43,970 bases of DNA from a bacterium (GCA_023664305.1 JAMPFT010000025.1:1-43970); one strand, 5' to 3'; shown: positions 8,608 to 16,562, numbered from the stretch's first letter. Translations and numbers: made by a program. Notes: generated from the sequence alone by a model not told the origin.

Positions 8608-8692
8608 AGAAGGAAAGGTTACGGCAGATGCCGCGGCGGAGCCGGATTCTCAGAGAAGATAAGACCGGATGCGTCAATGATGCATAAAAAAG

Positions 8693-8799
8693 ACAACCCC
8701 TCGAATATATTAAGGTGAAAGCGCAGGCTTTTCCACAGAAGCAATGCTGTCTGTGGCGGAAGACTGATTTTGCGGAAAGAATATATTCGGAGGGGTTGT
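8693..8799 (+). promoter_or_regulatory. Long inverted repeat that sequesters a ribosome binding site
   Basis: The arm at 8693-8711 is the reverse complement of 8780-8799 apart from a single extra G, giving a stem of about 19 bp. The 3' arm contains GGAGGGG (8789-8795), the ribosome binding site of the gene starting at 8802. The 68-nt loop has its own hairpin, CCACAG with CTGTGG, near 8732-8755. No T-run follows, so it is not a terminator. In the folded state initiation should be blocked; what opens it is unknown. Confidence 0.8.
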
Positions 8800-8801
8800 C
8801 T

Positions 8802-9944
8802 ATGTTTTATGACAAAAAGGTGAGATATCTGGATTATTGCAGGGGCGGACAACGGATCAAGGGCGGCGGCTTTGCCCGGACGGAAATCCGGGGGGAGGAT
8901 TTTAAGCTGGAACTGAATTTGAAGGGGATCCCGTCGGCGGAGGGGCTAAGCGCAGACGTGATTTTAAGCGGCAGCGGGGGAGAGGCCGTTCTGGGGCGAG
9001 TCAGGATTGAAAACGGGTGCGGCGTGTTTCGGTATCAGGGAAATTTGAGGCGGGATCTGCCCGGGCGGGAAATGGACTGCATGGAATTGAGCGGAATCCG
9101 GGTTCCGCTGGGGGAAGGAATCCGGGTATCCTGTGAGTGGGCGCCGGAGGGAAAGAAACAGGGGCCGCAGGCGGATGGGAGGCGTGGAACCGGGGAAAAG
9201 GAGCAGAGGCCGCAGGCAGAGAAAAAGACAGATTTCGTCCGGGAAGGGTCTTTGCGAGAAGAGTCGGAGAGAGAACGGAAGAGGGCTGAGGAGCAAGGGC
9301 GACAGGCGGAGAAAAAGACAGATTTCGTCCGGGAAGGGTCCTTGCGAGAAGAGTCGAAGAGAGAACGGAAGAGGGCCGAGGAGCAAGGGCCGCAGGCAGA
9401 GAAAAAGACAGATTTCGTCCGAGAAGAGTTTTTGAGCGAAGAGTCGGAGAGAGGATGGGAGGTTGCGGCAGAAAGAGAGGATAGGGAAGGAAAGCGGAGC
9501 GGGGAAGTCGCCTTTGAGAAGGCCGCCTGTGAGAGGAAAGAAAACGCAGACCGGGCAAAAATTGCCGCGAAAGATTCCCATCCCATAAAGCTGCACGAGG
9601 ATAAGTGGCGGCAGCTGTCGGCGATCTATCCGCACCTTCAGCCCTTTCATGATGAGCGGGACTACCTTTCGGTAGGGCCTGCGGATTTTGTGATTTTTTC
9701 CGCGGAATCTTACCGTGCGGTAAACAACAGCTTTTTGCTGCACGGATACTACAATTACCGCCATCTGATTTTGACCAGACTGGAGAGGCGGGGAGAGACC
9801 CTGTATTATGTGGGAGTCCCGGGAAATTATTTTGACCGGGAAAAACAGGTGGCGGTGATGTTCGGCTTTGAGAGCTTTGAATGCGCGGAGGAACCGGCGC
9901 AGGACGGGGACTTTGGCTATTATATGATGAAGGTGGAGCTTTAA
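8802..9944 (+). CDS. Hypothetical protein with DUF6128-like C-terminus and internal repeats
   Basis: A 380-residue protein of unknown function. The start at 8802 is set by GGAGGGG 6 nt upstream; the frame is open further up but lacks a good start. Residues 1-115 form a compact N-terminal region (MFYDKKVRYLDYC...). Residues about 135-225 are a low-complexity, highly charged Glu/Lys/Arg segment with a 30-residue repeat present nearly three times (core QAEKKTDFVREGSLREES). The C-terminal 120 residues (KLHEDKWRQLSAIYPHLQPF... to FGYYMMKVEL) resemble the conserved Lachnospiraceae domain I know as DUF6128; that label is from memory. No membrane segment. It converges with the radical SAM gene, overlapping it by 4 nt. 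Confidence 0.75.
   Translation: MFYDKKVRYLDYCRGGQRIKGGGFARTEIRGEDFKLELNLKGIPSAEGLSADVILSGSGGEAVLGRVRIENGCGVFRYQGNLRRDLPGREMDCMELSGIRVPLGEGIRVSCEWAPEGKKQGPQADGRRGTGEKEQRPQAEKKTDFVREGSLREESERERKRAEEQGRQAEKKTDFVREGSLREESKRERKRAEEQGPQAEKKTDFVREEFLSEESERGWEVAAEREDREGKRSGEVAFEKAACERKENADRAKIAAKDSHPIKLHEDKWRQLSAIYPHLQPFHDERDYLSVGPADFVIFSAESYRAVNNSFLLHGYYNYRHLILTRLERRGETLYYVGVPGNYFDREKQVAVMFGFESFECAEEPAQDGDFGYYMMKVEL
9213..9450 (+). repeat. In-frame 90-bp tandem repeat within a coding sequence
   Basis: Units begin at 9213, 9303 and 9393, exactly 90 bp apart; the third is incomplete and more diverged. The period is a multiple of three, so copy-number changes would preserve the reading frame and alter only the length of the charged linker. 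Confidence 0.9.
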
Positions 9945-10861
9945 AGCCCCTCTCCGTCAAAGGCGGGAATAAAGCTTTCCGCCGCCGTGCCGCCCTCCTG
10001 GATGAAGCCCCGGTTGACGCCGAGCTTTTCCGCAAAGGTCAGCACCCTGCGGTATTCTTCTTCCGTCACCGGTCTGTCCCATTCCGGAGGCAGACCGGCG
10101 GCAACGGGAGTATATTGATTCATAATACTGACATAAATGTCATCTCCGTAAGTAGTATAAAGATAGCGCAGGATCTTTTTGGAGTCCCTGACCTGACCCG
10201 GCAGGACAAGATGGCGGACGATCATGCCTTTTTTCATCAGGCCGGAGGCCGGATCCAGAACCGGCGGGCCGGTCTGACGGAACATTTCGCGGATCGCTTC
10301 CGTAGCCCGGAGAAAGTAATCCGGTGCATGGGAGCAGGCGGCGGACAGCCCCGGGGAATAATACTTCAGATCCGGGAGATAAATATCCACAAGACCCTCC
10401 AAAAGACGCAGAGAGGAAATTTTTTCGTAGCTGCCCGTGTTGTAGACCACGGGGAGGCGCAGCCCCCCGGCTTTGGCCTGCTCCAGCGCAAGGCAGATCT
10501 GCGGGATAAAATGGCCCGGCGTCACCAGATTAATGTTGGCCGCGCCCTGAGCCTGAAGCTCCAGAAAGATTTCGGAAAGCCTTTCTGTCGAAACGGTTTT
10601 TCCGAATTTACTCAACGCGATCGCACTGTTTTGACAAAAAATACATTTCAGGCAGCAGCCGGAAAAAAATACAGCGCCGGAACCGCAGGAACCGGAGATG
10701 CACGGTTCCTCCCAGTAGTGCAGCGCGGCTCTGGCGGCAGTCAGGGCCGCGGTCTGGCCGCAGAAGCCTGCCTGACCTGCAAGGCGGTCCGCATGGCACT
10801 CCCTGGGGCAGAGGGTGCAGTCCGTCATATATTCTTCGATTCTTTTCGGTGTCATCTGCAT
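9941..10861 (-). CDS. Radical SAM protein, PflX/PFL-activase-like
   Basis: A 306-residue member of the group annotated as pyruvate formate-lyase activating enzyme-like or PflX. The radical SAM 4Fe-4S motif CX3CX2C is Cys69/Cys73/Cys76 in SGCCLKCIFCQN. A second Cys set near the N-terminus (Cys15, Cys18, Cys22, Cys34; CTLCPREC...GFCG) is typical of this group. No glycyl-radical enzyme gene is adjacent, so the substrate is open. The start at 10861 follows GGAAAGG; an upstream in-frame extension to 11005 would run into the SRP RNA and is rejected. It lies downstream of that RNA on the same strand and may share its transcript. Confidence 0.85.
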   Translation of the reverse strand: MQMTPKRIEEYMTDCTLCPRECHADRLAGQAGFCGQTAALTAARAALHYWEEPCISGSCGSGAVFFSGCCLKCIFCQNSAIALSKFGKTVSTERLSEIFLELQAQGAANINLVTPGHFIPQICLALEQAKAGGLRLPVVYNTGSYEKISSLRLLEGLVDIYLPDLKYYSPGLSAACSHAPDYFLRATEAIREMFRQTGPPVLDPASGLMKKGMIVRHLVLPGQVRDSKKILRYLYTTYGDDIYVSIMNQYTPVAAGLPPEWDRPVTEEEYRRVLTFAEKLGVNRGFIQEGGTAAESFIPAFDGEGL

Positions 10862-10967
10862 ACATCTGCCTTTCCGCCTGTTTTGTCCGCGCGCAAGTCC
10901 CTGAGAACGGCAAGGCCGCCGGAAAAACCGGGCGTCTGCTCCGGGACGGTACTGCAGGATTACAAAG

Positions 10968-11112
10968 GCCGCATATTCAGGTATCACTCCACCCGGCTTC
11001 CTCACGGCACATGAGAGGTTCTACTTAGTGCTGCTTTGTTCCCAACCTGACACGGTTCGCAGATTCCCATTGCGTAAGACCGAATTTCAATATGATACCA
11101 TGAATATGCGGC
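10968..11112 (-). ncRNA. ffs: Signal recognition particle RNA (small bacterial type)
   Basis: The minus strand reads the conserved SRP domain IV core: GTGTCAGG, a short GGGAAC apical loop and AGCAGCACTAAG, near 11027-11064. The ends are defined by a long closing helix: the first 20 nt (from 11112) pair with the last 19 nt (to 10968), GCCGCATATTCA against TGAATATGCGGC, with one unpaired base. A near-perfect promoter lies just upstream at 11119-11147. The RNA binds Ffh in co-translational membrane targeting. The length, about 145 nt, suits a form without a full Alu domain. Confidence 0.9.
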
Positions 11113-11118
11113 TTTATC

Positions 11119-11147
11119 AGTGTATCGGTTTTTTGCGGGTTTGTCAA
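11119..11147 (-). promoter_or_regulatory. Promoter of the SRP RNA
   Basis: Minus-strand -35 TTGACA (11142-11147) and -10 TACACT (11119-11124) are 17 bp apart. The expected start coincides with the first base of the closing helix. Confidence 0.85.
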
Positions 11148-11204
11148 GTTGTTTTGAGGCTTTGTTTTTGGTCGTTTTTTGAGAAAATTTACCTGAAAAG
11201 GGAC

Positions 11205-11233
11205 TGGTTACGGCGCCTGTAGTCTGGTACAAT
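11205..11233 (+). promoter_or_regulatory. Extended -10 promoter for the flavin reductase unit
   Basis: TACAAT at 11228-11233 is preceded by TG at 11225-11226 (extended -10); the -35 (TGGTTA at 11205-11210) is weak. It is divergent from the SRP RNA promoter. Confidence 0.6.
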
Positions 11234-11331
11234 AACAGTGACGTTAGTGCTTGTGGAATTTCCGATTGGTATTTTTTTACCGAAAAGGGAAACAAACAGC
11301 CGCGGATAAGCGGCACGGAAGGAGACAAACT

Positions 11332-11832
11332 ATGAATAAGAGCGCATTATATCAACTGTCTTACGGAGTGTATGTGATCAGCACCTGGGACAAGGGCAGG
11401 GCGACGGGCTGTACGGCGAACAGTGTCATGCAGATCACGTCAAACCCTGCCACCGTGGCGGTGAGTATCAACCATGACAACTATACCAACCGGTGCATTC
11501 AGGAAACGGGGAGATTTACGGTCTCGATTCTGGGGGAGAACACGGATCCGGGTGTGATCGGCACGTTTGGCTTTTACAGCGGAAAGGATACCGACAAGTA
11601 TGAGAAGGTGCAGCCGGAGATCAGGGAGTGTATGCCGGTAGTAAAGGATGCCTGCGCTTATCTGGTATGCGAGGTGGTGGAGAAGATGGAGACCTCCAGC
11701 CATACGGTGTTTTTGGGAAAGGTTGTGGACGCCGACGTATTGAAGCAGGACGAGCCCATGACCTACGCTTATTACCATAAGGTGATCAAGGGGAAGAGCC
11801 CGAAGAATGCGCCGACGTATCAGGGAGATTAA
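11332..11832 (+). CDS. Flavin reductase family protein (FMN-binding split barrel)
   Basis: A 166-residue flavin reductase-like domain protein. The start region MNKSALYQLSYGVYVIST, the GCTANSVMQITSNPATVAVSI stretch (flavin phosphate binding) and the ETGRFTVSIL strand are characteristic. The usual role is NAD(P)H-dependent flavin reduction or an FMN-bound electron-transfer module. In some clostridial proteins this domain is fused to rubredoxin; no CxxC rubredoxin domain is present here. The ATG at 11332 has AAGGAG upstream. The next gene follows after 30 nt and is probably co-transcribed, though no functional link is obvious. Confidence 0.88.
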   Translation: MNKSALYQLSYGVYVISTWDKGRATGCTANSVMQITSNPATVAVSINHDNYTNRCIQETGRFTVSILGENTDPGVIGTFGFYSGKDTDKYEKVQPEIRECMPVVKDACAYLVCEVVEKMETSSHTVFLGKVVDADVLKQDEPMTYAYYHKVIKGKSPKNAPTYQGD

Positions 11833-11862
11833 GTCAAAAAGAGAGGATGAGGGCGGGGTTAC

Positions 11863-13287
11863 ATGAAGATAAAGGTAAAAGAGATGAGGTATGAGGATGT
11901 GCTGGCGAAGCCGATCGGGCTTCACAGACTTCCGCACCGTCCGGGCATTTTGTTTCGGACGCTGTTAAAGCTGCTGTCCTGGCCTGATTTGAGGGCGACG
12001 CATTTTTCCTGCAAAAGGATCGGAATGGAGAAGCTGGGCAAAAAGGAGCCGTGCCTGATACTGATGAATCACTCCAGCTTCATCGACTTGAAGATCGCGG
12101 CGACGGTTTTGTACCCGAGAGCTTTCAATATTGTCTGCACCTCGGACGGATTTGTGGGGAAAAACTGGCTGATGCGGGCGATTGGCTGTATCCCTACCAG
12201 CAAGTTTGTCACGGATATGGTGCTGGTAAGGGATATGATGTTTGCGGTGAAAAAGCAGAAATCATCGGTGCTGATGTTCCCCGAGGCAAGCTACAGCTTT
12301 GACGGCACGGCCACGCCGCTGCCGGAGAGTCTGGGGAAATGCCTGAAGATTCTGGGTGTGCCGGTGGTGATGATCCGTACCTACGGCGCTTTTTCCAGAG
12401 ATCCGTTATATAATAATCTGAAGCTGCGCAAGGTGGATGTATCCGCGGATATGGAATACCTCCTTTCGCCGGAGGAGATTGCGCAAAAGAGCGTGACGGA
12501 GCTGAATAAAATCCTGACGGAGCAGTTTAGCTTTGACAATTTCAGGTGGCAGCAGGAAAACAGGATCCGGATCGCAGAAGCTTTCCGGGCGGACAGTCTC
12601 AACAGGGTGCTTTATAAGTGCCCGCACTGCGGCACGGAGGGGAAAATGCTGGGAAAGGGCACGAGCCTGATCTGCGGTTACTGCGGGAAGGGGTACGAGC
12701 TGGACGAGTACGGGTATCTGCGTACTCTGGGAAACGGTGGGGCTGAAAGCGTGCCGGACGCGGACGGCGGAGGCAAACCGACGGAAAACATCGGGAACGA
12801 CAACGGCTCGGATGCAGATGCGGCCTGCGGGGCCATGGAAAATGTCGAGACGGAAGAAAAGAGCGGCATGGAATTTACCCATATCCCCGACTGGTATCGC
12901 TGGGAGCGGGAGTGTGTGAAAAAGGAGCTGGAGGACGGGACATACTGTCTGGACGTGGCGGTGGATATCTGTATGATGGTGGATACGAAGGGAGTCTATC
13001 GGGTGGGCAGCGGCAGACTGCGCCACAACGTGGAGGGCTTTCAGCTCACCGGCTGCGACGGAAAGCTAAATTATTCCCAGAAGCCGTCGGCCTCTTACAG
13101 CCTGTACGCGGACTATTACTGGTATGAAATCGGCGACATGATCTGCATCGGCAATACCGACGTGCTGTACTACTGCTTTCCCAAAGAGGGCGGCGATGTG
13201 GTGGCAAAGACCAGGCTGGCGGCGGAGGAGCTGCATAAGATGACGCGAAAGGGCGGCAGGGAAAAAACTGCGGCAAAAGAGAGCTGA
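11863..13287 (+). CDS. PlsC-like acyltransferase with zinc ribbon and C-terminal extension
   Basis: A 474-residue protein with an N-terminal 1-acylglycerol-phosphate acyltransferase fold. The catalytic HX4D motif is His70/Asp75 (NHSSFID) and the second motif FPEAS is at 139-143 (FPEGT in classical PlsC). A C4 zinc ribbon follows, Cys253/Cys256/Cys271/Cys274 (CPHCG...CGYCG). A Gly/Asp/Asn-rich linker (about residues 290-335) precedes a 140-residue C-terminal domain that I do not recognise. Classical PlsC is about 200-250 residues, so more than half of this protein is extra. The substrate could be a lysophospholipid or another membrane-associated acceptor. The sequence after its stop (13288-13418) is A/G-rich, repetitive-looking and holds no gene. 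Confidence 0.85.
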   Translation: MKIKVKEMRYEDVLAKPIGLHRLPHRPGILFRTLLKLLSWPDLRATHFSCKRIGMEKLGKKEPCLILMNHSSFIDLKIAATVLYPRAFNIVCTSDGFVGKNWLMRAIGCIPTSKFVTDMVLVRDMMFAVKKQKSSVLMFPEASYSFDGTATPLPESLGKCLKILGVPVVMIRTYGAFSRDPLYNNLKLRKVDVSADMEYLLSPEEIAQKSVTELNKILTEQFSFDNFRWQQENRIRIAEAFRADSLNRVLYKCPHCGTEGKMLGKGTSLICGYCGKGYELDEYGYLRTLGNGGAESVPDADGGGKPTENIGNDNGSDADAACGAMENVETEEKSGMEFTHIPDWYRWERECVKKELEDGTYCLDVAVDICMMVDTKGVYRVGSGRLRHNVEGFQLTGCDGKLNYSQKPSASYSLYADYYWYEIGDMICIGNTDVLYYCFPKEGGDVVAKTRLAAEELHKMTRKGGREKTAAKES

Positions 13288-13418
13288 AGCAGAGAAAACG
13301 GAGGCAGAAAAACGTTGCGGCAAAGAAAGCGGAAATAGAAAAATGCGGGAAGAGAAGGCGGAAAAGCTGGAAGCAGCGACGCCTGAAACACGATCAAAGG
13401 AAAGGGAAGGACGCGGGG

Positions 13419-15635
13419 ATGAAGAAAGAGTTGGACAAACGGAAGAGATACGGTGAACGGATAGGCAAGATTCTGGCGGGAGGAATCCTGCTTGTGCTTT
13501 CCGCCGGACTTGTCTCCTGCGGAAAGGCGCAGCAGGAACCGGAGCCGGAGAAGGAGCTGACGCCTACGGGGATTTTGGTTCCGACGGCTACCTTTCAGGA
13601 AGTGAGGCCGAATATACAGGGGATGCAGGAGGGAGCCTACTGCTGGGTCGGGAACGATATTTATTATGCGGAATGGGAGATGCCGGAGGAAGCGGATTTC
13701 CCCAGAGATACGCTTTACCGGGAGGCTGTAGACGGCTCCTCGGAAAAGGAAGCTGTCGATGTGCAGGATGACAGGCTGATTTATGCCTTATTTACCGACG
13801 GGGCCGGGAATCTGGGCTTTATCGCCGCCGAGCATGCGGATGCGGAGCGGGAATATTTCCTGATCCGTGAGAACGGGGAAGGGCAGGAGCTCTCCAGAGC
13901 GCCTCTCACGCTGTCGGAGGATCCCATGGCAATCCTGGGGGGAGCCATGGATTCGGAGGGGAACGCTCTGTATGTGACCAGAGAGGGACAGGCTTATCTG
14001 CTGGATCCGGAAGGAAAATCTCTGGGTGCGGTGAAGCTGGGGATGAGCCAGCCGAGTATCCTCAACTGCGGGGAGAAGGGGCTTTATGTGTATCAGGCCG
14101 ATCTGTCTGGGCGGGGCGTGATGCCGCTCTGGAAGGTGGATTTCGCGGCGGGAACGGTCAGGGAGAAAAAGGATATTCAGGTGGAGGAGCTTTTGGCGGA
14201 GGAGATGAATATCACCGTTCTGGCAAGCGATGAGGGGATTCTTCTGGCCGGCAGAAAAACTCTGTGGCGCTATGACCCGGAGTCCGGGGAGCGGGAAGAG
14301 ATCCTTTCCTGGCTCAATCCGGAGATCAATATTGAGGGAAGCGGCGTCACCGCTGTCCGCTACGGAGATACGTTGGAGGGCGGAAATCGGGAGATGGAAA
14401 TCCTGCTGGCGGGCTGGAACGTCACTGTGCCGGAGGTGGCGAAGATAACTTATACCGATCAGGCCTATGTCTCCGTGAGAAAATCCCTTGTGGCGGGGGT
14501 GGCAGAGTACTCCATGCTGGAGGATGCCGTGCGGCGGTTTAACCGGAGCAATACCCGTTACCGGGTGGAGCTGAAGCAATATGACACGGATACGATGTTA
14601 AAGGATCTGCTGTTAAATCCGGAGGAGATGCCGGATCTACTGGATATCAACTGGATTGTGCCGGACGTTCTGGTCAGCAAGGATTTGTTGGAGAATCTGG
14701 AGCCCTATTATAAAAAGAGTGAGACTGTGAAGAAGGACGATATTCTTCCCGCCGTCTGGGAAGCGGGGCGGATCGACGGCAAGGAGGTAGGAGCCGTGAC
14801 CTCCTTTGGCATCCAGACTTATTGGACGACGGTTCCGGATTTCCCGAAAGACGGCTGGAGCATAGAGGATTTTATGGCTCTGGCAGAGCAATATCCGGAC
14901 AAAAATCCTCTGGCAACTTATACGCCTGTGGCGGTGATGAATCTTTTTGCCGCGACCCTGTTGGACGATTTTGTGGACTGGGAAAAGGGGAAATGCACCT
15001 TTGACAGCCCTGCGTTTGTCGAGGCGCTGGAGCAGATTGCCTCTCTGGAGTATCCGAAGGAGGAGGCGGGGAGACAGAAGGTTTACCAGGAGGACGAGGC
15101 GGTAAGGAAATTCTTGAAACAGGAGTTTTGGTTAAAGTCGGACTATTACGCCGCGCCCTATTATTATCAGCAGGCTGTGCAGAAGTACGGGGACAAGGCG
15201 TTTAATATCGGTTACCCTTCCGGCGGGGACGAGCCGCGGTATCTGATGAATATCAATCAGCAGCTCGCGATTTACAGCAATTCGGAGTGCAAGGACGGGG
15301 CCTGGGCTTTTATCGAGTTTTTGCTGTCGGAGGAGGAGCAGACCTGGTACGGGGACGCTCACTCGGGCTTTCCCGTGCGAAAGGATGCCTTTGAGGCCTA
15401 CCTGAACCGTCCCTACAGCGCCGTCCGCGATTATGTGGGGGACAATCCCGGGGAAGGAGCGAAGGAGCTTGCCGATATGGCGGAGCATATGCGCAAGGGG
15501 GATACGATCCGGCTTTCGGAAATCTGGGATATTATCTGGGAAGAGGTTCCTTATCTGTTCGAGGGGGACAAGGACGCGAAGACCGTGGCGGAGCTGATCC
15601 AGAACCGCGCCAGTATCTATCTGGACGAAAACTGA
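13419..15635 (+). CDS. Lipoprotein extracellular solute-binding protein with large N-terminal domain
   Basis: A 738-residue secreted lipoprotein. Residues 1-35 are a signal peptide with a lipobox ending in SAGLVSC, so it should be anchored to the outer membrane leaflet. Residues about 60-340 look like a beta-rich, possibly propeller-like domain (repeated turns such as DPEGKSLGAV, DPESGEREE). The C-terminal 390 residues form a type 1 solute-binding domain (YSMLEDAVRRFNRSNTRYRVELKQYD onward) ending in the usual EEQTWYG...GFPVRKDAFEAYLNR motif. No permease gene lies nearby, so a partner transporter must be elsewhere. The ligand, probably an oligosaccharide, is inferred only from the family. Confidence 0.85.
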   Translation: MKKELDKRKRYGERIGKILAGGILLVLSAGLVSCGKAQQEPEPEKELTPTGILVPTATFQEVRPNIQGMQEGAYCWVGNDIYYAEWEMPEEADFPRDTLYREAVDGSSEKEAVDVQDDRLIYALFTDGAGNLGFIAAEHADAEREYFLIRENGEGQELSRAPLTLSEDPMAILGGAMDSEGNALYVTREGQAYLLDPEGKSLGAVKLGMSQPSILNCGEKGLYVYQADLSGRGVMPLWKVDFAAGTVREKKDIQVEELLAEEMNITVLASDEGILLAGRKTLWRYDPESGEREEILSWLNPEINIEGSGVTAVRYGDTLEGGNREMEILLAGWNVTVPEVAKITYTDQAYVSVRKSLVAGVAEYSMLEDAVRRFNRSNTRYRVELKQYDTDTMLKDLLLNPEEMPDLLDINWIVPDVLVSKDLLENLEPYYKKSETVKKDDILPAVWEAGRIDGKEVGAVTSFGIQTYWTTVPDFPKDGWSIEDFMALAEQYPDKNPLATYTPVAVMNLFAATLLDDFVDWEKGKCTFDSPAFVEALEQIASLEYPKEEAGRQKVYQEDEAVRKFLKQEFWLKSDYYAAPYYYQQAVQKYGDKAFNIGYPSGGDEPRYLMNINQQLAIYSNSECKDGAWAFIEFLLSEEEQTWYGDAHSGFPVRKDAFEAYLNRPYSAVRDYVGDNPGEGAKELADMAEHMRKGDTIRLSEIWDIIWEEVPYLFEGDKDAKTVAELIQNRASIYLDEN

Positions 15636-15674
15636 GGCCGGATCGGCGGCGGAGAAGGGCCGGTTCGGGCGGAC

Positions 15675-15720
15675 AAAAACAGAAGGACACACAGGCGGCC
15701 GGTTTAGTCCCCCTGTGTGT
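15675..15720 (-). terminator. Intrinsic terminator of tadA
   Basis: On the minus strand ACACACAGG (15712-15720) pairs with CCTGTGTGT (15687-15695), a 9-bp stem with a 16-nt loop, followed after CTTCTG by TTTTT. The tadA stop codon lies in the loop. It may also stop plus-strand transcripts from the solute-binding protein gene, though the plus-strand T-run is poor. Confidence 0.65.
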
Positions 15721-16207
15721 CGCTTTCCTTTCGGGCCCGGTTCCTTAGGCGCAGCTCGGTGAAAAAGAGCCTGAGCATATCGCCGCATTCCGTCTCTAAG
15801 ACGCCTCTTGTGACGGATACCTGGTGATTAAATTCCGGCATCTCCAGAATATTGAGAATCGAACCGGCGCAGCCGGCCTTGGGGTTCATGCAGCCCATGA
15901 CGACCTCAGGGATGCGCGCCTGGACGATGGCTCCCGCACACATCTGGCAGGGCTCCAGGGTGACGTAAAGGGTGCAGTCCTCCAGCCGCCAGTCGCCGAT
16001 GTACTTGCTGGCCCGTCTGATCGCGGTGATCTCCGCGTGGGACAGCGTGTTTTTGTCGGTGTTGCGCCGATTATAGCCGCGTCCAATGATTTTGCCCTGA
16101 TATACGATGACGCAGCCGATGGGAACCTCTCCCAGCCGGTATGCTTTTTTTGCCTGCTTCAGGGCTTCTTTCATGAATTTTTCCTGGACTGAGATGATTC
16201 CGGCCAT
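15704..16207 (-). CDS. tadA: tRNA-specific adenosine deaminase
   Basis: Converts A34 to inosine in the wobble position of tRNA-Arg(ACG). The 167-residue cytidine/deoxycytidylate deaminase fold shows the zinc site His57-Ala-Glu59 (SHAEI) and Cys87/Cys90 (PCQMC), with Glu59 as proton shuttle. The C-terminal FFTELRLRNR helix is usual. The ATG at 16207 is chosen because AGGAGG lies 6 nt upstream; an in-frame ATG at 16252 lacks this. It is a single-gene unit with its own promoter and terminator, convergent with the solute-binding protein gene. Confidence 0.95.
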   Translation of the reverse strand: MAGIISVQEKFMKEALKQAKKAYRLGEVPIGCVIVYQGKIIGRGYNRRNTDKNTLSHAEITAIRRASKYIGDWRLEDCTLYVTLEPCQMCAGAIVQARIPEVVMGCMNPKAGCAGSILNILEMPEFNHQVSVTRGVLETECGDMLRLFFTELRLRNRARKESDTQGD

Positions 16208-16255
16208 GTTTCCTCCTGACGCTTTCTGCGCTTCCCGGCGTCCGCTTTCCAATAT

Positions 16256-16284
16256 AGTATAAGAGGAAAGCGCAGGGATGTCAA
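16256..16284 (-). promoter_or_regulatory. Sigma-A promoter of tadA
   Basis: Minus-strand -35 TTGACA (16279-16284) and -10 TATACT (16256-16261), with a 17-bp spacer, about 50 nt before the tadA start. Confidence 0.85.
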
Positions 16285-16305
16285 CGAGTTCGGATACTTT
16301 GATTC

Positions 16306-16334
16306 TTGCAGAAAAGCCGTTCCTGTGATATCCT
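16306..16334 (+). promoter_or_regulatory. Promoter of malQ
   Basis: The -35 box TTGCAG (16306-16311) and -10 box TATCCT (16329-16334) are 17 bp apart, with an extended TGA before the -10. The transcript would contain the whole 37-bp repeat block before the malQ start. Confidence 0.65.
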
Positions 16335-16344
16335 GACAGTAAGA

Positions 16345-16562
16345 AAACCTGTCGGCTGCGCAGGCGGTGCGGGAGCAGAAAAAAACGTCGGCCGCGCAGG
16401 CGGGACGGGAGCAGAAAAAGCCCGTCGGCCGCACAGGCGGCGCGGGAGCAGAAAATGCCCGTTCTGTAACGTCAGCAGGGCGGGAGTAAAAAGGCCTGTC
16501 GGCGTGCAAGCGGGGCGAAGCAGAGGAGGCCCGTCCGCAGCGTAAGCAGCGCGGCAGAGGCA
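16345..16562 (+). repeat. Degenerate 36-37-bp minisatellite in the malQ leader
   Basis: About six imperfect copies of a 36-37-bp unit (core GTCGGCCGCGCAGGCGG followed by GCGGGAGCAGAAAA). The core begins near 16351, 16387, 16424, 16461, 16498 and 16533. The block fills most of the space between the malQ promoter and start codon. There are no unique spacers, so this is not a CRISPR array. Confidence 0.85.

Noticed and set aside
8693-8799. MITE or IS remnant suggested by terminal inverted repeats
   Set aside because: I see no flanking target-site duplication, and the right arm coincides with a functional ribosome binding site, so a regulatory leader explains it better.
8964-10035. Long minus-strand open frames opposite the gene at 8802-9944
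   Set aside because: They are Pro/Ser/Arg-rich shadows of a GC-rich, Glu/Arg-rich gene; no ribosome binding site or domain.
9881-11014. 377-codon plus-strand frame opposite the radical SAM gene
   Set aside because: It lacks any recognisable domain and runs through the SRP RNA; the minus strand carries clear radical SAM motifs.
16345-16562. CRISPR-like 37-bp repeats
   Set aside because: Copies are contiguous and degenerate with no unique spacers, and no cas genes occur in the window.
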